From Candidatus Sericytochromatia bacterium S15B-MN24 CBMW_12 (GTDB lineage: Bacteria > Cyanobacteriota > Sericytochromatia > S15B-MN24 > UBA4093), in contig DAZV01000022.1 in NCBI GenBank assembly GCA_002083825.1, forward strand, positions 49,009 through 113,008: 64,000 nucleotides of DNA, in the 5' to 3' direction. Below are positions 39,220 to 48,167 of the stretch, one piece after another (position 1 is the stretch's first letter; every line of letters starts with the position of its first letter). Made by a program: the position numbers and the translations under genes. The notes below the pieces were generated by a model that was not told the origin of the DNA, searched no databases, and saw only the letters and a program-made list of their open reading frames with translations.

Positions 39220-39294
39220 AGCGCCACCCAGGCTCTGCCTGGCGGGAAGATCGTCTTCCGGCGGCGTCGAATGAGCACTCGTCTTGCCCTCTGG

Positions 39295-42129
39295 TTACGG
39301 CACCGCCTTGCGAATCCGGTGATTTGCGGTATCCGCGACGTACAGTTCGCCCTGGGGACCGATGGCCAATCCGTACGGTTCGCTGAACAAGGCAGAGGTC
39401 GGCGTGCTGGAGTCTAGATAGCCTACGCTGCCCAGCTGTCCTACCACGGTCGTGATGATCCCCGTGGCGCTGATGCGTCGGATGGCCGCGTTGCCGTAGT
39501 CCAGGACGTAGATGACCCCGCCGGCACCCAAGGCCACCGCGGAGGGTCCTTGGAATGCGGCGTCGGTGGCGGCCCCCCCATCGCCCGAAGCCGCCCACTC
39601 GCCATTGCCTGCGATCGTGCTGACGGTGCCGTCGGAGGCCAGAACCTTTATGACGCTCGATAGGCCGCCTTCGGCGACGTACAGGTTGCCGTCAGCGTCC
39701 ACGGCCAGCCCCATCGGATAGCCTTCCGTGTTCACGGAGGTGGAGATGGTTCCACTCGGAGCCACCTTGCGCACGCGGCCGTTGTTCGAGTCGGAGATGT
39801 AGAGGCTGCCTCCGCGCTCTGCGACCGCCAACGGGTAGTTGAGTTCGGAGCTGGTGGCCTGGCCGCCGTCCCCCGAATAGCCAGCGGTCCCCGTGCCGGC
39901 GACCGTCGTGATGGTGCCACCCGCGACGCGCCGGATCCGGTTGTTGCCGCTGTCGGCGATGTACAGGGCACCGTCCGACCCGAGACAAAGCGAGCCGGGT
40001 TCATTCAGCTTGGCGCCGGTGGCCAGGCCACCGTCCCCCGAATAGCCAGCGGTACCGGTCCCTGCCACCGTCGTGACGATGCCGGTCGTGGCAATCTTGC
40101 GCACGCGATGGTTCAGAGAGTCGGCGACGTACACGTTGCCTGCGCTGTCGACCGCGACCCCTCGGGGGTTGTTGAAGCGCGCGCTCTGCGCCGACACGTT
40201 TTCCCCGGCAAAGGTGGTGAAGCCGTTGCCGGCCAGGGTGGTCAGCACGTTGGTCGCAGCGTTGATCCTGCGGATCAAGCCATAGCCCTTCTCGGTGAAG
40301 ACGTAGTTACCGCTGGCATCCTTGTGTAGGGCGAAGGGGGAGTAGAGGGGATTCCCGACAGCCGATTGGCCATCCGGCGTGAAGCCCGCGACCCCCGTGC
40401 CGAAGCGGGTGGTGACGATCCCGCTCAAGACCTGCCGGATACGATGGTTTCCGACGTCGCCGAAGACCAGCGCGCCGTTCGAGTCTTTGACCATGGCGCT
40501 CGCATTGCTGAAGAGCGCCCCGACGGCCAAGCGATCATCGCCGTTGTAACCCTGAGCCAGGTTGCTCGGGCCCGCGAAGGTGTTGATGATGCCCCCGAGC
40601 GGGAAGTAGCGGTAGCGATTGGCTCCGCTTTCCCAGACGTAGACGGTGGAGCCATCGACGAAGAGCGAAGCCGGGTACCGAACATAGGAGTTGGTGGCGG
40701 CGTTGCCGTCCCAGCCCGAGAAGGAGTGCGGCCCCAGGCCCGCGACCGTGCTGATGGTGCCGTTGGACGCGATGCGCCGAACTCGGTCGTTGCCACGATC
40801 TGAGATCAGCAGTTGGCCCAGATTATCCCATGCCAGTGCGCCCGGATTATTGAGCTGAGCCGAAAGGGCAGCGCTTCCATCTCCGGCGACCCCCTGGGTG
40901 CCGGATCCCGCCACCGTCGAAATGGTTCCGTCGGTGGCAATCTTGCGGATGCGATGGTTTCCCGAATCGCAGAAATACAGGTTGCCGGAACCGTCGAGCA
41001 ACAGCCCCTGCGGGCTCCGGAGCATGGCAGAAGCCGCGGACGCCCCGTCACCCGAGAAGCCGGCACTGCCTTGGCCCGCGATGACGTTGACGCTCCCGTT
41101 CGCAATCTGGTAGATGGCATGCTGCGCGGAATCGCACGCATAAATCGTTCCGTCCGGTGCCGTGATGACGTCGGCTAAATCGAACGGCCACTGGGTCGCA
41201 GCGGTCCCGGCAGGCGGGAGTAAGCGTCCAGCGATGGTCGTCGTGCCGGGGGTCAGCGGATTGGGTGTCGGGCTGGCCACGAGGGCCGAGACCGTGATGG
41301 CCTGGGAGCGCCGCGAGAGCAAGGTCTCGCCCTTGAAGAGTTCGACCACGAGGGTGTAGCCGGCATTGGGTACTTCGTCGGCGAGGGTCGGCACGGTAAG
41401 GAGTGTCGTCACGGTGCCGGGGGAGGCCGGCCACTGCGCCTTGAGCAGGGTCACCGTGCTCTGGACGACGCTACTACCGTCCACTACGTACACCTTGACC
41501 GCATCGGCCTCGGGATCCTTGAGCGCATTGACCTTGGTGTCGAGGGTAACACCCGTTTGGCCGGAGGTAAGGCTCGTCGGATCGAGGGGTAGGCTGTCAC
41601 TCGTAAGGGTGAGTTCACCGACGGCGTTGATCGTGACCACGACCGTCTTGTTCTCTCCGGGATCCAGGGAAAAGGTGGCCGAGCCTTCACCCGTCTTGTT
41701 TTGGGCGTCGGCGTAGGCGGGATCGCTCGGTGAGGAGGGCTGCGCGACGTTGCGGTAGAGCCCCACCGTGAGCAAGTAGTGGCCGCCGTTATCACTTGGA
41801 AGTTTGCTGAACACTCCCGCGTAGCTGCCACCCTGCTTGGCGGCTGCCGCCACCAGGTCGTTCTTCAGGCGGGTGGCGTTGTGAAGTTGGATCAGAACGC
41901 CGTCGTAAGCGTCGGCGTCCGCGATGGCCTGCACCTTGCGCTCATCCACAATCCGGACCGTCAAGGACGAGGTGCCCTGGGTTTGCGAGAAGAAGCCGAC
42001 CGGGCGCCCATCCGTACCGAGAGGCGACATGCCGAGCAGGCCGCGGCCATGGGGCCCCATGCAAGCCGTGACGGTCACGGTGGCGGACAGGGACAAGGAA
42101 AGCGCCAGGCGCGCAGGTAGCGATCTCAT
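39295..42129 (-). CDS. Lipoprotein with paralogous N-module and twelve NHL repeats
   Basis: 944 aa, last gene of the five-gene operon. Signal ends TVTAC (Cys23), a plausible lipobox. Residues about 50-285 are homologous to most of the lipoprotein at 43273-44169 (shared GTSSLT, SLPSD, LYRNV, DPGENK/NPGENK, INAVG, LSRRS). The rest has twelve NHL repeats (pattern NPxGLAxDxxGNLYVADxxNHRIRKI with SGDGGxA between), enough for two six-bladed beta-propellers. It should lie on the outside of the envelope. Its ATG overlaps the TAA of the gene before it (TAATG), so translation is coupled. NHL propellers usually bind proteins or other ligands; no enzyme residues are evident. Confidence 0.85.
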   Translation of the reverse strand: MRSLPARLALSLSLSATVTVTACMGPHGRGLLGMSPLGTDGRPVGFFSQTQGTSSLTVRIVDERKVQAIADADAYDGVLIQLHNATRLKNDLVAAAAKQGGSYAGVFSKLPSDNGGHYLLTVGLYRNVAQPSSPSDPAYADAQNKTGEGSATFSLDPGENKTVVVTINAVGELTLTSDSLPLDPTSLTSGQTGVTLDTKVNALKDPEADAVKVYVVDGSSVVQSTVTLLKAQWPASPGTVTTLLTVPTLADEVPNAGYTLVVELFKGETLLSRRSQAITVSALVASPTPNPLTPGTTTIAGRLLPPAGTAATQWPFDLADVITAPDGTIYACDSAQHAIYQIANGSVNVIAGQGSAGFSGDGASAASAMLRSPQGLLLDGSGNLYFCDSGNHRIRKIATDGTISTVAGSGTQGVAGDGSAALSAQLNNPGALAWDNLGQLLISDRGNDRVRRIASNGTISTVAGLGPHSFSGWDGNAATNSYVRYPASLFVDGSTVYVWESGANRYRYFPLGGIINTFAGPSNLAQGYNGDDRLAVGALFSNASAMVKDSNGALVFGDVGNHRIRQVLSGIVTTRFGTGVAGFTPDGQSAVGNPLYSPFALHKDASGNYVFTEKGYGLIRRINAATNVLTTLAGNGFTTFAGENVSAQSARFNNPRGVAVDSAGNVYVADSLNHRVRKIATTGIVTTVAGTGTAGYSGDGGLATGAKLNEPGSLCLGSDGALYIADSGNNRIRRVAGGTITTVAGTGTAGYSGDGGQATSSELNYPLAVAERGGSLYISDSNNGRVRKVAPSGTISTSVNTEGYPMGLAVDADGNLYVAEGGLSSVIKVLASDGTVSTIAGNGEWAASGDGGAATDAAFQGPSAVALGAGGVIYVLDYGNAAIRRISATGIITTVVGQLGSVGYLDSSTPTSALFSEPYGLAIGPQGELYVADTANHRIRKAVP

Positions 42130-43259
42130 TAGCGAAGCTCCACGCCGACGTTACCCGGCGTCGGGGTCGGGATCGGGGGAAGGGTCGGCATCGAGGAGGG
42201 AGTGATCTGCCGGGCGATCTCCTCGGCCTTCTGCTTGACGATGTCGAGGTCAACCTCGCCGGCAGCCGTCTCGAAAAGGTCATTGGTCGCGGGAGCGCCG
42301 CTCGCCGCTTGCTGGTCATCGACTTTGAGAATCGTGGCGAGCAGTTGGTCCAAGATCGCCGAGTGGAGGCTCACCTCCTCCTCGGGGCTCAGCAGGGCGC
42401 TATTGACCTGCTTGCCCAGCCTGTCCACTTGGAAGGAGAGCACGGCACTGCTGGTGACCAGGCTCGTCAGGACCTCATCGAAGGATTTCGCCCCCGTGAT
42501 GGGCGTCCCCCGATTCAGGACCGCCGAGGTGGCATGGACATCGGAAGCGGAAAAGCCGCTCACGAGCTTGCCGAGTCGGGGACTGGCGACCCCTGCGAAG
42601 CCCTTGGACAAATCCAGGGTAGGATAGGTGTTGCTCAGGAAAACCGACGAGAACGTCAGGAGCGTCGTTCCTGCGGAAATCTCGACGCCCTCCTTCTTGG
42701 TCGGGACCGATACGACCGCCACCCCGAAGGGAGCGGCGAGCAGGCCCACGGTCTCGCCCTTGGCGTTGCGCAGCACGGTCTGGGCGATGAAGGCCGACAT
42801 GTCCCTTCCCCGCGTGAAGGTCTTGATGACGAAGCGGCCCTGAGCATCGGTGAAGCCGGTGCCCATGAGCTCACCCGTGTTGGGGTCGATGAGTTGCACG
42901 ACGGCGCTTCCGACGGTCCCATCGGCGTTCCAGTTCGCCCGGCCGGGCTCCCCTTCGCCCGGCAGCGTCATGATCCGGAAGCCGGCGAGCGACTGTACCC
43001 GCGAGATCGGGGCCGCCGCGTCGAAGGGATGGCTCGCCGTGATGGCGGGGGCATCCGCCAGCGACCCCTGGGCCACCAGGTTCGTGGGCGCCTTCAGGAC
43101 GCCCCGGACCGTGAGGGCTCGCTTGGGCGGCTCGACGTTGCGCTGTGACAGCGGGACGGGCTGGGCGAACCAGCCCCCCCCAGCCACCAGCGCACAGCCC
43201 GAAAGCGTCGCCCCGAGGGCGACCGCCAAGCTCCAAGTCCAGGTTCGCTGTCTACGCAT
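42129..43259 (-). CDS. Lipoprotein with carboxypeptidase-regulatory-like domain
   Basis: 376 aa from the ATG at 43259 (AGGAG upstream); an ATG 12 codons earlier would overlap the gene before. Signal LAVALGATLSGC, lipid Cys22. A beta-sandwich stretch (SAVVQLIDPNTGELMGTGFT, then DAQGRFVIKTF) resembles the carboxypeptidase D regulatory fold. A helical C-terminal half follows, and the end is Pro/Thr-rich. No closer family known. Fourth gene of the operon; its stop overlaps the start of the NHL lipoprotein gene. Confidence 0.72.
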   Translation of the reverse strand: MRRQRTWTWSLAVALGATLSGCALVAGGGWFAQPVPLSQRNVEPPKRALTVRGVLKAPTNLVAQGSLADAPAITASHPFDAAAPISRVQSLAGFRIMTLPGEGEPGRANWNADGTVGSAVVQLIDPNTGELMGTGFTDAQGRFVIKTFTRGRDMSAFIAQTVLRNAKGETVGLLAAPFGVAVVSVPTKKEGVEISAGTTLLTFSSVFLSNTYPTLDLSKGFAGVASPRLGKLVSGFSASDVHATSAVLNRGTPITGAKSFDEVLTSLVTSSAVLSFQVDRLGKQVNSALLSPEEEVSLHSAILDQLLATILKVDDQQAASGAPATNDLFETAAGEVDLDIVKQKAEEIARQITPSSMPTLPPIPTPTPGNVGVELR

Positions 43260-43272
43260 GGAAGGGCGGCTC

Positions 43273-44169
43273 CTATTGGTCCTGGCCATCACCACGAGGG
43301 TCGACGTTGATCGAGGCGGTCGGCTCGACGGTCACGACGCGCGAGCGGCGCGAGAGGACCGTGCTGCCGGTGGCAAGCTCGGCGAAGACCCAGTAATTCG
43401 ATCCTGCCGTCCCGGTGACGGTCGGAACGTTGAGCGTGATGGCGGCATCGCTCGACGGCGGGATAGAGGCAGTCGCAACCGCCACAGTCTGGCTGGCCGC
43501 GTCGACGAAGTAGGCCTTCAACTCGGCGCCCATGGGATTTTTGTCGCCACGAAGGTCCTGCGAGGTCATGGTGATGGTGGTGTCGCCGGAAAGGAACGTC
43601 GGCATCACCGAGTCGAGCACGTAAGTCGTGCTGTCGAAGGAGAGCTGGCCGACCGCGTTGATCGTGATGGTGACCGACTTGTTTTCACCCGGATTCAGAG
43701 AGAAGTTTTCGGAGGCGCCTTCGCCAACCTTGGCATCGAGGTCGGAGTAGGCGCTATCGGCGGAATCAGCGGGAGTGCCGACGTTGCGGTACAGCCCCGC
43801 CACCAGTGAGTAGTTGGCGGCGCTGTCGCTCGGAAGGCTTGAGAAAACCATGTTATAGGCACCGCCCTGGCTGCTTACCGCCGCGAGTTGAGGGGCTTTG
43901 AGCTTGGCGGAGTTGGCGAGCTTGAAGAGGACGCCGTTGTAGGTGTCCGCATGGTCGATGCTCTGGATGCCAAGGCGCGAACGCTGGTCGACGATCTTAA
44001 TCGTCAGGCTCGAGGTGCCGTTGGCTTCCGGGAAGTAGCCGATGGGACCCCGATCGGCTCGATGGTCGCTCGGCCATAGAGCCCCGCCGGCCAAGGTGGT
44101 CGCGCAGCCGGCGGTCACCAGAATAGAGGTTGCAAGGACCAAGCCTGCGATATTGCGATGTAGGTTCAT
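43273..44169 (-). CDS. Lipoprotein made of the operon's shared module
   Basis: 298 aa, start 44169, one base after the preceding stop (TAACATG). Signal ends VTAGC (Cys22). Nearly the whole mature part is the module also found at the N-terminus of the NHL lipoprotein: GTSSLTIKIVD, YNGVLFKLANSAKL, FSSLPSD, GLYRNVG, FSLNPGENKSVTITINAVGQL, VLSRRSRVVTVEP. It looks like two or three Ig-like beta-sandwiches. No named family. Third gene of the operon; a gap of 13 bp to the next. Confidence 0.72.
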   Translation of the reverse strand: MNLHRNIAGLVLATSILVTAGCATTLAGGALWPSDHRADRGPIGYFPEANGTSSLTIKIVDQRSRLGIQSIDHADTYNGVLFKLANSAKLKAPQLAAVSSQGGAYNMVFSSLPSDSAANYSLVAGLYRNVGTPADSADSAYSDLDAKVGEGASENFSLNPGENKSVTITINAVGQLSFDSTTYVLDSVMPTFLSGDTTITMTSQDLRGDKNPMGAELKAYFVDAASQTVAVATASIPPSSDAAITLNVPTVTGTAGSNYWVFAELATGSTVLSRRSRVVTVEPTASINVDPRGDGQDQ

Positions 44170-44170
44170 G

Positions 44171-44545
44171 TTAGTTCCCTCTCGATGACGATGAAGAGGC
44201 CGGGCTTTCCTGCGCCTTGCCGCGCTGCTGGAAGAGCCAGGCATCCAGGGGGCTCCAGATGGCAAGCCCCAGAAGGCCTGCGTTAGCGAAGTTTCGGACG
44301 TTGGGAGCGGTCCCGGTCGGTCCGCTGGTATCGGCACTTTGAAGCTGTGCGTAGGTGAAGGCCGCAAGGCAGGCGGCGACGGTGCCCAGGTGGCCCATCG
44401 CCTTCAATTGCTGGCCTTGCATGTATTGCCCGCTGCCCGGCAAGATGGCCGAAGCGGCGACGGGCGTCCAGTCGGGATACGCAGGTGAGATCGATGGCGT
44501 GGCCACGATCGTGACGGCGAGGGCCGTCGTGAGTAAGGGGATCAT
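44171..44545 (-). CDS. Small membrane protein, DUF5683-like
   Basis: 124 aa with a signal or membrane helix at the start (LLTTALAVTIVAT), the motif SAILPGSGQYMQGQQLKAMG typical of the P5/DUF5683-like membrane proteins, and two further hydrophobic segments (GHLGTVAACLAAF, AGLLGLAIWSPLDAWLF). Its start overlaps the stop of the barrel-like protein gene by 4 bp (ATGA) and its stop is 1 bp from the next gene, so all are co-translated. Role unknown. Confidence 0.65.
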   Translation of the reverse strand: MIPLLTTALAVTIVATPSISPAYPDWTPVAASAILPGSGQYMQGQQLKAMGHLGTVAACLAAFTYAQLQSADTSGPTGTAPNVRNFANAGLLGLAIWSPLDAWLFQQRGKAQESPASSSSSRGN

Positions 44546-46284
44546 CTGGCACTTCCATTCCGGTCGAGCTTGCCCAGGCCGAGGCTCACGCCGGCCCCCA
44601 AGGTGGTCTGCGTGAACGCACCGCTCACGCCGTTGGCGTCCGCGGTGAAATCCCCGCCGAGAACTTGATCGTAGAACAGGTTCAGCGTGACCAAGCGCTC
44701 AGGTCCGAAGGCCACCGAGGGGGCAAGTCGGATGCGGGTCAGGCTGGGCATTGCGCTGGTGAAAGAGACGTCCGCGATTTCGATCGGAGCCCATGCGAGG
44801 GCGAGGGCGAACGAGAGATCACGCGAGGCCTGATAGGCGATGTCCTGGCGCAGGGTGAAGCCCTTCAGATTCATGGTGGGCGAGAACCACATGCGACTGG
44901 GCGCGGGAGGCGTCGGGGCGCCCGCGTTGCTGGTCACCTGCGCCCAGCGGCCTTCGTATCCGAGACCGGTGGCCAATTCGAAGCCGTTCAGACGGTACAA
45001 CCGCTCGAAGGCCACAACGCCTTGGGTGACCTCGCGCCGATGAACGATGCCCGGGTAGTCGGCGTTGGCGATCTGGTAGCCCATCTGTCCGAAGCCGAGG
45101 GGGAAGCGCCAGTCATGCCAGGTAGGAGCCCACTCCACGCTGAGGCCCAACACGCCGGCGTTGGAGAAGGCTTGGCTCTCGGGGCCGAAGGTCTCATTGA
45201 TCCAGCCGAGGGAAGTGCTGACTACCGGCGAGGGAAGGTCGACGGTGGCCCGCGGCATGGTAGGCACGGAGGCGGGGGGCGGCGTGACAATTAAAAATGG
45301 GGTGGGGGTCGGCTCCGGGATGGCGATCGGCTCCGGGGTAGCGATCGGCTCCGGGGTGGGGGCTAGCGTCGGCTCCGGGATAGGGGTCGGCTCCGGGGTG
45401 GGGGTCGGCTCCGGGATAGGGGTCGGCTCCAGGGTGGGGGTCGGAGCAAGCGTCGGCTGCGGAATCGGAAGGGACGGGGCCGTGGGGGACGACTCGGTGA
45501 TGGCCCGAGAGAAGACGATGTAGGAGCCCTTTCGCTCGGAAAGCACTGTCAGCGGTTGTGACGGAGTCGGCTTGAGCACGAGCCGAGAGTGACCATCACC
45601 TGGCGCTCGAAGTTCCCAGCGTGACAACCAGGAGCTTTCATCCTTCACGGATCCCTTGAGGACAGAGGAAGCCGTGGCGCCCTTGAAATCCACGTGGAAG
45701 CGACGTGGATCCGAGTGCCGTTTCACCTGGTACACGGGGGGGCTCCCCTGAAAACCCACCCACAGGGTATCGGTCGGTGCGTCGTAGCGAGTCGTCAACA
45801 GCGCCGTGACTGGCTTGCCGGGGGTTTCCGCGGCAGCCTCTCGGAACGGTACCACGCTAACCTGAAGGAACCACTTGCCGTTCATTCGCTTGTAGGCGGG
45901 CACGAGGTCGACCGGGCGCGTGCCGCGGACGGCGACTCGCAGCACGCCGTTGCGATTTTCGGCGACCAGGATCCGCTTCACCAGGCTGGAGGCGTCGTCG
46001 AGCGAGCGAGAATCCAGATCGAGCGAGGTGGCTCCGCCCCCCGTCACCTCGAGATAGGTGACGTTCATGTCTTCGCGGACGACGACCCAGGGGGCGCGAG
46101 GCCCCGAGACCGGAATCGAGATGACTTGGGTGTTTCGCGCGAAGGAGAAGGGACCGTACAGCGTGCGCCCCTCGACCGCGGTCGCTGGCACCAAGAGGGC
46201 GGCAAGGACCACGGCGAAAAAGGACCCGCTCGGCAACCTCGGCTGACTGCGCAAGTACGATTGCTGCTGCATTGAAAAGGGCAT
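44542..46284 (-). CDS. Exported AMIN-like/Pro-rich/beta-barrel protein
   Basis: 580 aa, first gene of the operon, start 46284 after GAGG. Signal peptide about 1-39 (FFAVVLAALLVPATAVEG). Residues about 40-265 contain two AMIN-like beta-strand repeats (VISIPVSGPRAPWVVVREDM and the later FHVDFKGATA), a fold known to anchor proteins to peptidoglycan or secretins. Residues about 275-350 are a linker of TPEPTP and IPEPTP repeats. The last 220 residues have the alternating pattern of an outer-membrane barrel and end GLGKLDRNGSAR, without a clear terminal aromatic. It may be the outer-membrane scaffold for the three lipoproteins. The role is inferred. Confidence 0.7.
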   Translation of the reverse strand: MPFSMQQQSYLRSQPRLPSGSFFAVVLAALLVPATAVEGRTLYGPFSFARNTQVISIPVSGPRAPWVVVREDMNVTYLEVTGGGATSLDLDSRSLDDASSLVKRILVAENRNGVLRVAVRGTRPVDLVPAYKRMNGKWFLQVSVVPFREAAAETPGKPVTALLTTRYDAPTDTLWVGFQGSPPVYQVKRHSDPRRFHVDFKGATASSVLKGSVKDESSWLSRWELRAPGDGHSRLVLKPTPSQPLTVLSERKGSYIVFSRAITESSPTAPSLPIPQPTLAPTPTLEPTPIPEPTPTPEPTPIPEPTLAPTPEPIATPEPIAIPEPTPTPFLIVTPPPASVPTMPRATVDLPSPVVSTSLGWINETFGPESQAFSNAGVLGLSVEWAPTWHDWRFPLGFGQMGYQIANADYPGIVHRREVTQGVVAFERLYRLNGFELATGLGYEGRWAQVTSNAGAPTPPAPSRMWFSPTMNLKGFTLRQDIAYQASRDLSFALALAWAPIEIADVSFTSAMPSLTRIRLAPSVAFGPERLVTLNLFYDQVLGGDFTADANGVSGAFTQTTLGAGVSLGLGKLDRNGSAR

Positions 46285-46329
46285 GACCTCGTCTGAGTTG
46301 ATGGTGCTATAAAGAGAACGTTAGCCAAG

Positions 46330-46357
46330 CTTATAGCAAGTCGCTGGTTATACACAA
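46330..46357 (-). promoter_or_regulatory. Promoter of the five-gene envelope operon
   Basis: On the minus strand TTGTGT (46357-46352), 16-bp spacer, and TATAAG (46335-46330) with an extended TGC, 45 bp before the first ATG. Best promoter match in the gap. Confidence 0.6.
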
Positions 46358-46746
46358 CATGATTCTTGAAAATGTACTAACCTTCGCGGCGAAATCGCAG
46401 CGCGCGTTCAGGCGAGAGGCAGAGGCCTGGTGCCGCAGGATCCTTCTTGCCTGGTTAGCGGCATTTCGCACGGGTTTGCCCTGGAAGAACACTGGATTCA
46501 TTCAAAGTTTCGAGTGGCCCCGGCTCTCAGGCGAGTTCGTCCAGACGGTCGGACGGTTTGCCGAAGGCTGCGGATAGAACGACCGTTGATGGCCACTTGG
46601 CGATCAAGCAGCCAGAGGGCTGCTGGAACAGCGGAAGATCGCCCTTCTCATGGTACTTAACTGAATATTCACACTCACTTTACCAAGATCTTCGACCCTT
46701 TGCCCGATAACGATCGCGGTCGGTTCGAGTAGGAGAAGAAGCACTC
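46358..46746. other. Intergenic stretch upstream of the clostripain gene
   Basis: About 390 bp without a supported gene. A 72-codon ORF at 46359-46577 lacks a ribosome site and family features. A 7-bp stem (AGCAGCC/GGCTGCT, 46607-46624) and an AT-rich stretch (46653-46690) precede the protease gene and may hold its promoter. Confidence 0.5.
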
Positions 46747-46908
46747 CTGCGTCGCAACATTCTCGCAACTTGTCTCGTGGTGACTCTCGCGGGTTGCGGC
46801 GTGCCCTCGGGCGCCCTGAACGGAGCCGATACTTCCAACTCGATGTCGTTGAGCTCGCTTGGCGGTAGCGCCTACGCGATGCCGGCCCCAAGAACGCCGT
46901 CAAGCTGA
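46747..46908 (+). pseudogene. Out-of-frame lipoprotein signal of the clostripain gene
   Basis: Reading from a CTG at 46747, placed 10 nt after AGGAGA, gives RRNILATCLVVTLAGCGV, a standard lipoprotein signal with lipid Cys, continuing to AYAMPAP and a stop at 46906. No ATG, GTG or TTG exists in this frame after the stop at 46708. Adding one C to the CCCC run at 46886-46889 joins it exactly to the protease frame (AMPAP-KNAVKLSYMIADD). So the intact gene probably began with a signal now cut off by a one-base loss and an altered start codon. Confidence 0.6.
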
Positions 46909-46913
46909 GCTAC

Positions 46914-48098
46914 ATGATCGCCGACGATCGGGTTTTCGGTTACTTGAAACAGGGCGCGACCCTTCCCGGAGCCCCTCCCAGCCCTGCCATGCCGGGTCTC
47001 GATCAGACGGTGGAGGGACTGAGCACGGTCTCGCAAGGAATGGCGCACAGCCTGGTCTTCTTCGACGGGATCAAGGACGATGACACGCGGCTGAGCTACG
47101 TGCGAGGCTTGACCCCTGCTTCCAAGTGGCCCTCGAGTTCCCTGGCCCCGGGAGTCCGAGAGCTTCAATCCAACAACCCCCGGGTCTTGGCCGAAACCAT
47201 CCGGTGGACGCTGGGGCAATTCGACCAGCCTCGCCGGTATCTTCACCTCATGACCCACGGCCACGGGGCCATGGGGCTCGGGATGGACGCCATTCAGACC
47301 TCCCCCGACGGCACGCCCTTGCCCAAGAACCAGCAGCTTTCCCTCATGCCCGTTGCCGACTTCGGCGCGGCCCTGCGCTCCGGGCTCGATGGGCGCCAGC
47401 TCGATTTGACCTTTTTCACGAGCTGCTACATGAGCAACCTGGAGGCCCTTGGCGAGCTTCGAGGCCTCACCCGCTACGCCCTCGCCTCTGAAGCCGAATT
47501 CATCCTGATGCCGGGAGCCATGGTGGAGATGCCCAAGCGTTTCGAGGCCTTGCTCGCACGAGGCGATGAGCCGCTCGCCATCGCCACGGAGCTCGCGACC
47601 ATGGCCAACGCCGATTATTCCAAAACTCAGGGCAACCAAATCTTCAACCCCGAGTTCACCGGTTTCAACGCGATCGCGGTGGTCGACGTCAATCGGCTCG
47701 GAGCCTTGACCCAGGCGGTTGACGGGCTCGCCGAAGCGCTCTTGAAGGCTAAAGCAGCGAACCGTTCCGCCATCTTGGCCGCTTATGACGAAACCCCCGC
47801 CTTTGACGGCAATTCGACGGGCATGCGGGATCTTCTCGCGTTCGTTCAGCAGTTGGAGCGGCGGGTCACGGATCCGGCGGTTCTCGCGGACATCGCGAAG
47901 GTGAGGGCCGCCCAGGCCAGCGCGCTGCTGTTCGAGCGCGATGCCTTCGAAGACGAAGCGCACGGCATGTCCCTCATGATGCCGGCCCGTGAGGACCTCA
48001 AGCAGCGCCTCACCTTCCTCCGAGGAGATTACCGCCGGACCCGCTTCGCCAAGGAGACGTCCTGGGACGAGTTCCTACTCAGCCTGCCTAAGAAGTGA
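46914..48098 (+). CDS. Clostripain-family (C11) cysteine peptidase, N-terminus frameshifted
   Basis: The protease domain reads 394 aa from ATG 46914, but homology (KNAVKLSY) begins upstream of that ATG, and the ATG has no ribosome site; see the separate signal-peptide remnant. Catalytic pair: His in HLMTHGHGAMGL and Cys in LDLTFFTSCYMSNLEAL (the family has ACLM at this place). It lacks the long insert cut by clostripain itself. If the frame is truly broken the protein would not be exported; a sequencing error or a phase-variable C-tract would give a normal lipoprotein. It lies divergent from the five-gene operon and may act on the same envelope structure. Confidence 0.8.
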   Translation: MIADDRVFGYLKQGATLPGAPPSPAMPGLDQTVEGLSTVSQGMAHSLVFFDGIKDDDTRLSYVRGLTPASKWPSSSLAPGVRELQSNNPRVLAETIRWTLGQFDQPRRYLHLMTHGHGAMGLGMDAIQTSPDGTPLPKNQQLSLMPVADFGAALRSGLDGRQLDLTFFTSCYMSNLEALGELRGLTRYALASEAEFILMPGAMVEMPKRFEALLARGDEPLAIATELATMANADYSKTQGNQIFNPEFTGFNAIAVVDVNRLGALTQAVDGLAEALLKAKAANRSAILAAYDETPAFDGNSTGMRDLLAFVQQLERRVTDPAVLADIAKVRAAQASALLFERDAFEDEAHGMSLMMPAREDLKQRLTFLRGDYRRTRFAKETSWDEFLLSLPKK

Positions 48099-48105
48099 TG
48101 ATTTG

Positions 48106-48139
48106 GTTCGAGGGCTACCCAGTCGGGTAGCCCTCGAAC
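48106..48139. terminator. 15-bp perfect hairpin between convergent genes
   Basis: GTTCGAGGGCTACCC, loop AGTC, exact complement. It stands 8 bp after the clostripain stop and 29 bp after the esterase stop on the other strand; a bidirectional terminator without a clear U-run. Confidence 0.7.
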
Positions 48140-48167
48140 TCATGCGCCCGCGTGTTGCGCGTGAACC

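Noticed and set aside
45300..45480. Tandem repeat of GGGGTCGGCTCC-like units, first taken as a repeat array or CRISPR-like
   Set aside because: In frame it encodes the Pro/Thr/Glu linker of the barrel-like protein; no spacers, no cas genes.
46359..46577. 72-codon ORF in the gap before the clostripain gene
   Set aside because: No ribosome site, no motif, composition unlike the neighbours.
46721..46735. GGTTCGAGTAGG as a tRNA T-loop
   Set aside because: No acceptor or anticodon stems around it; no tRNA could be folded there.
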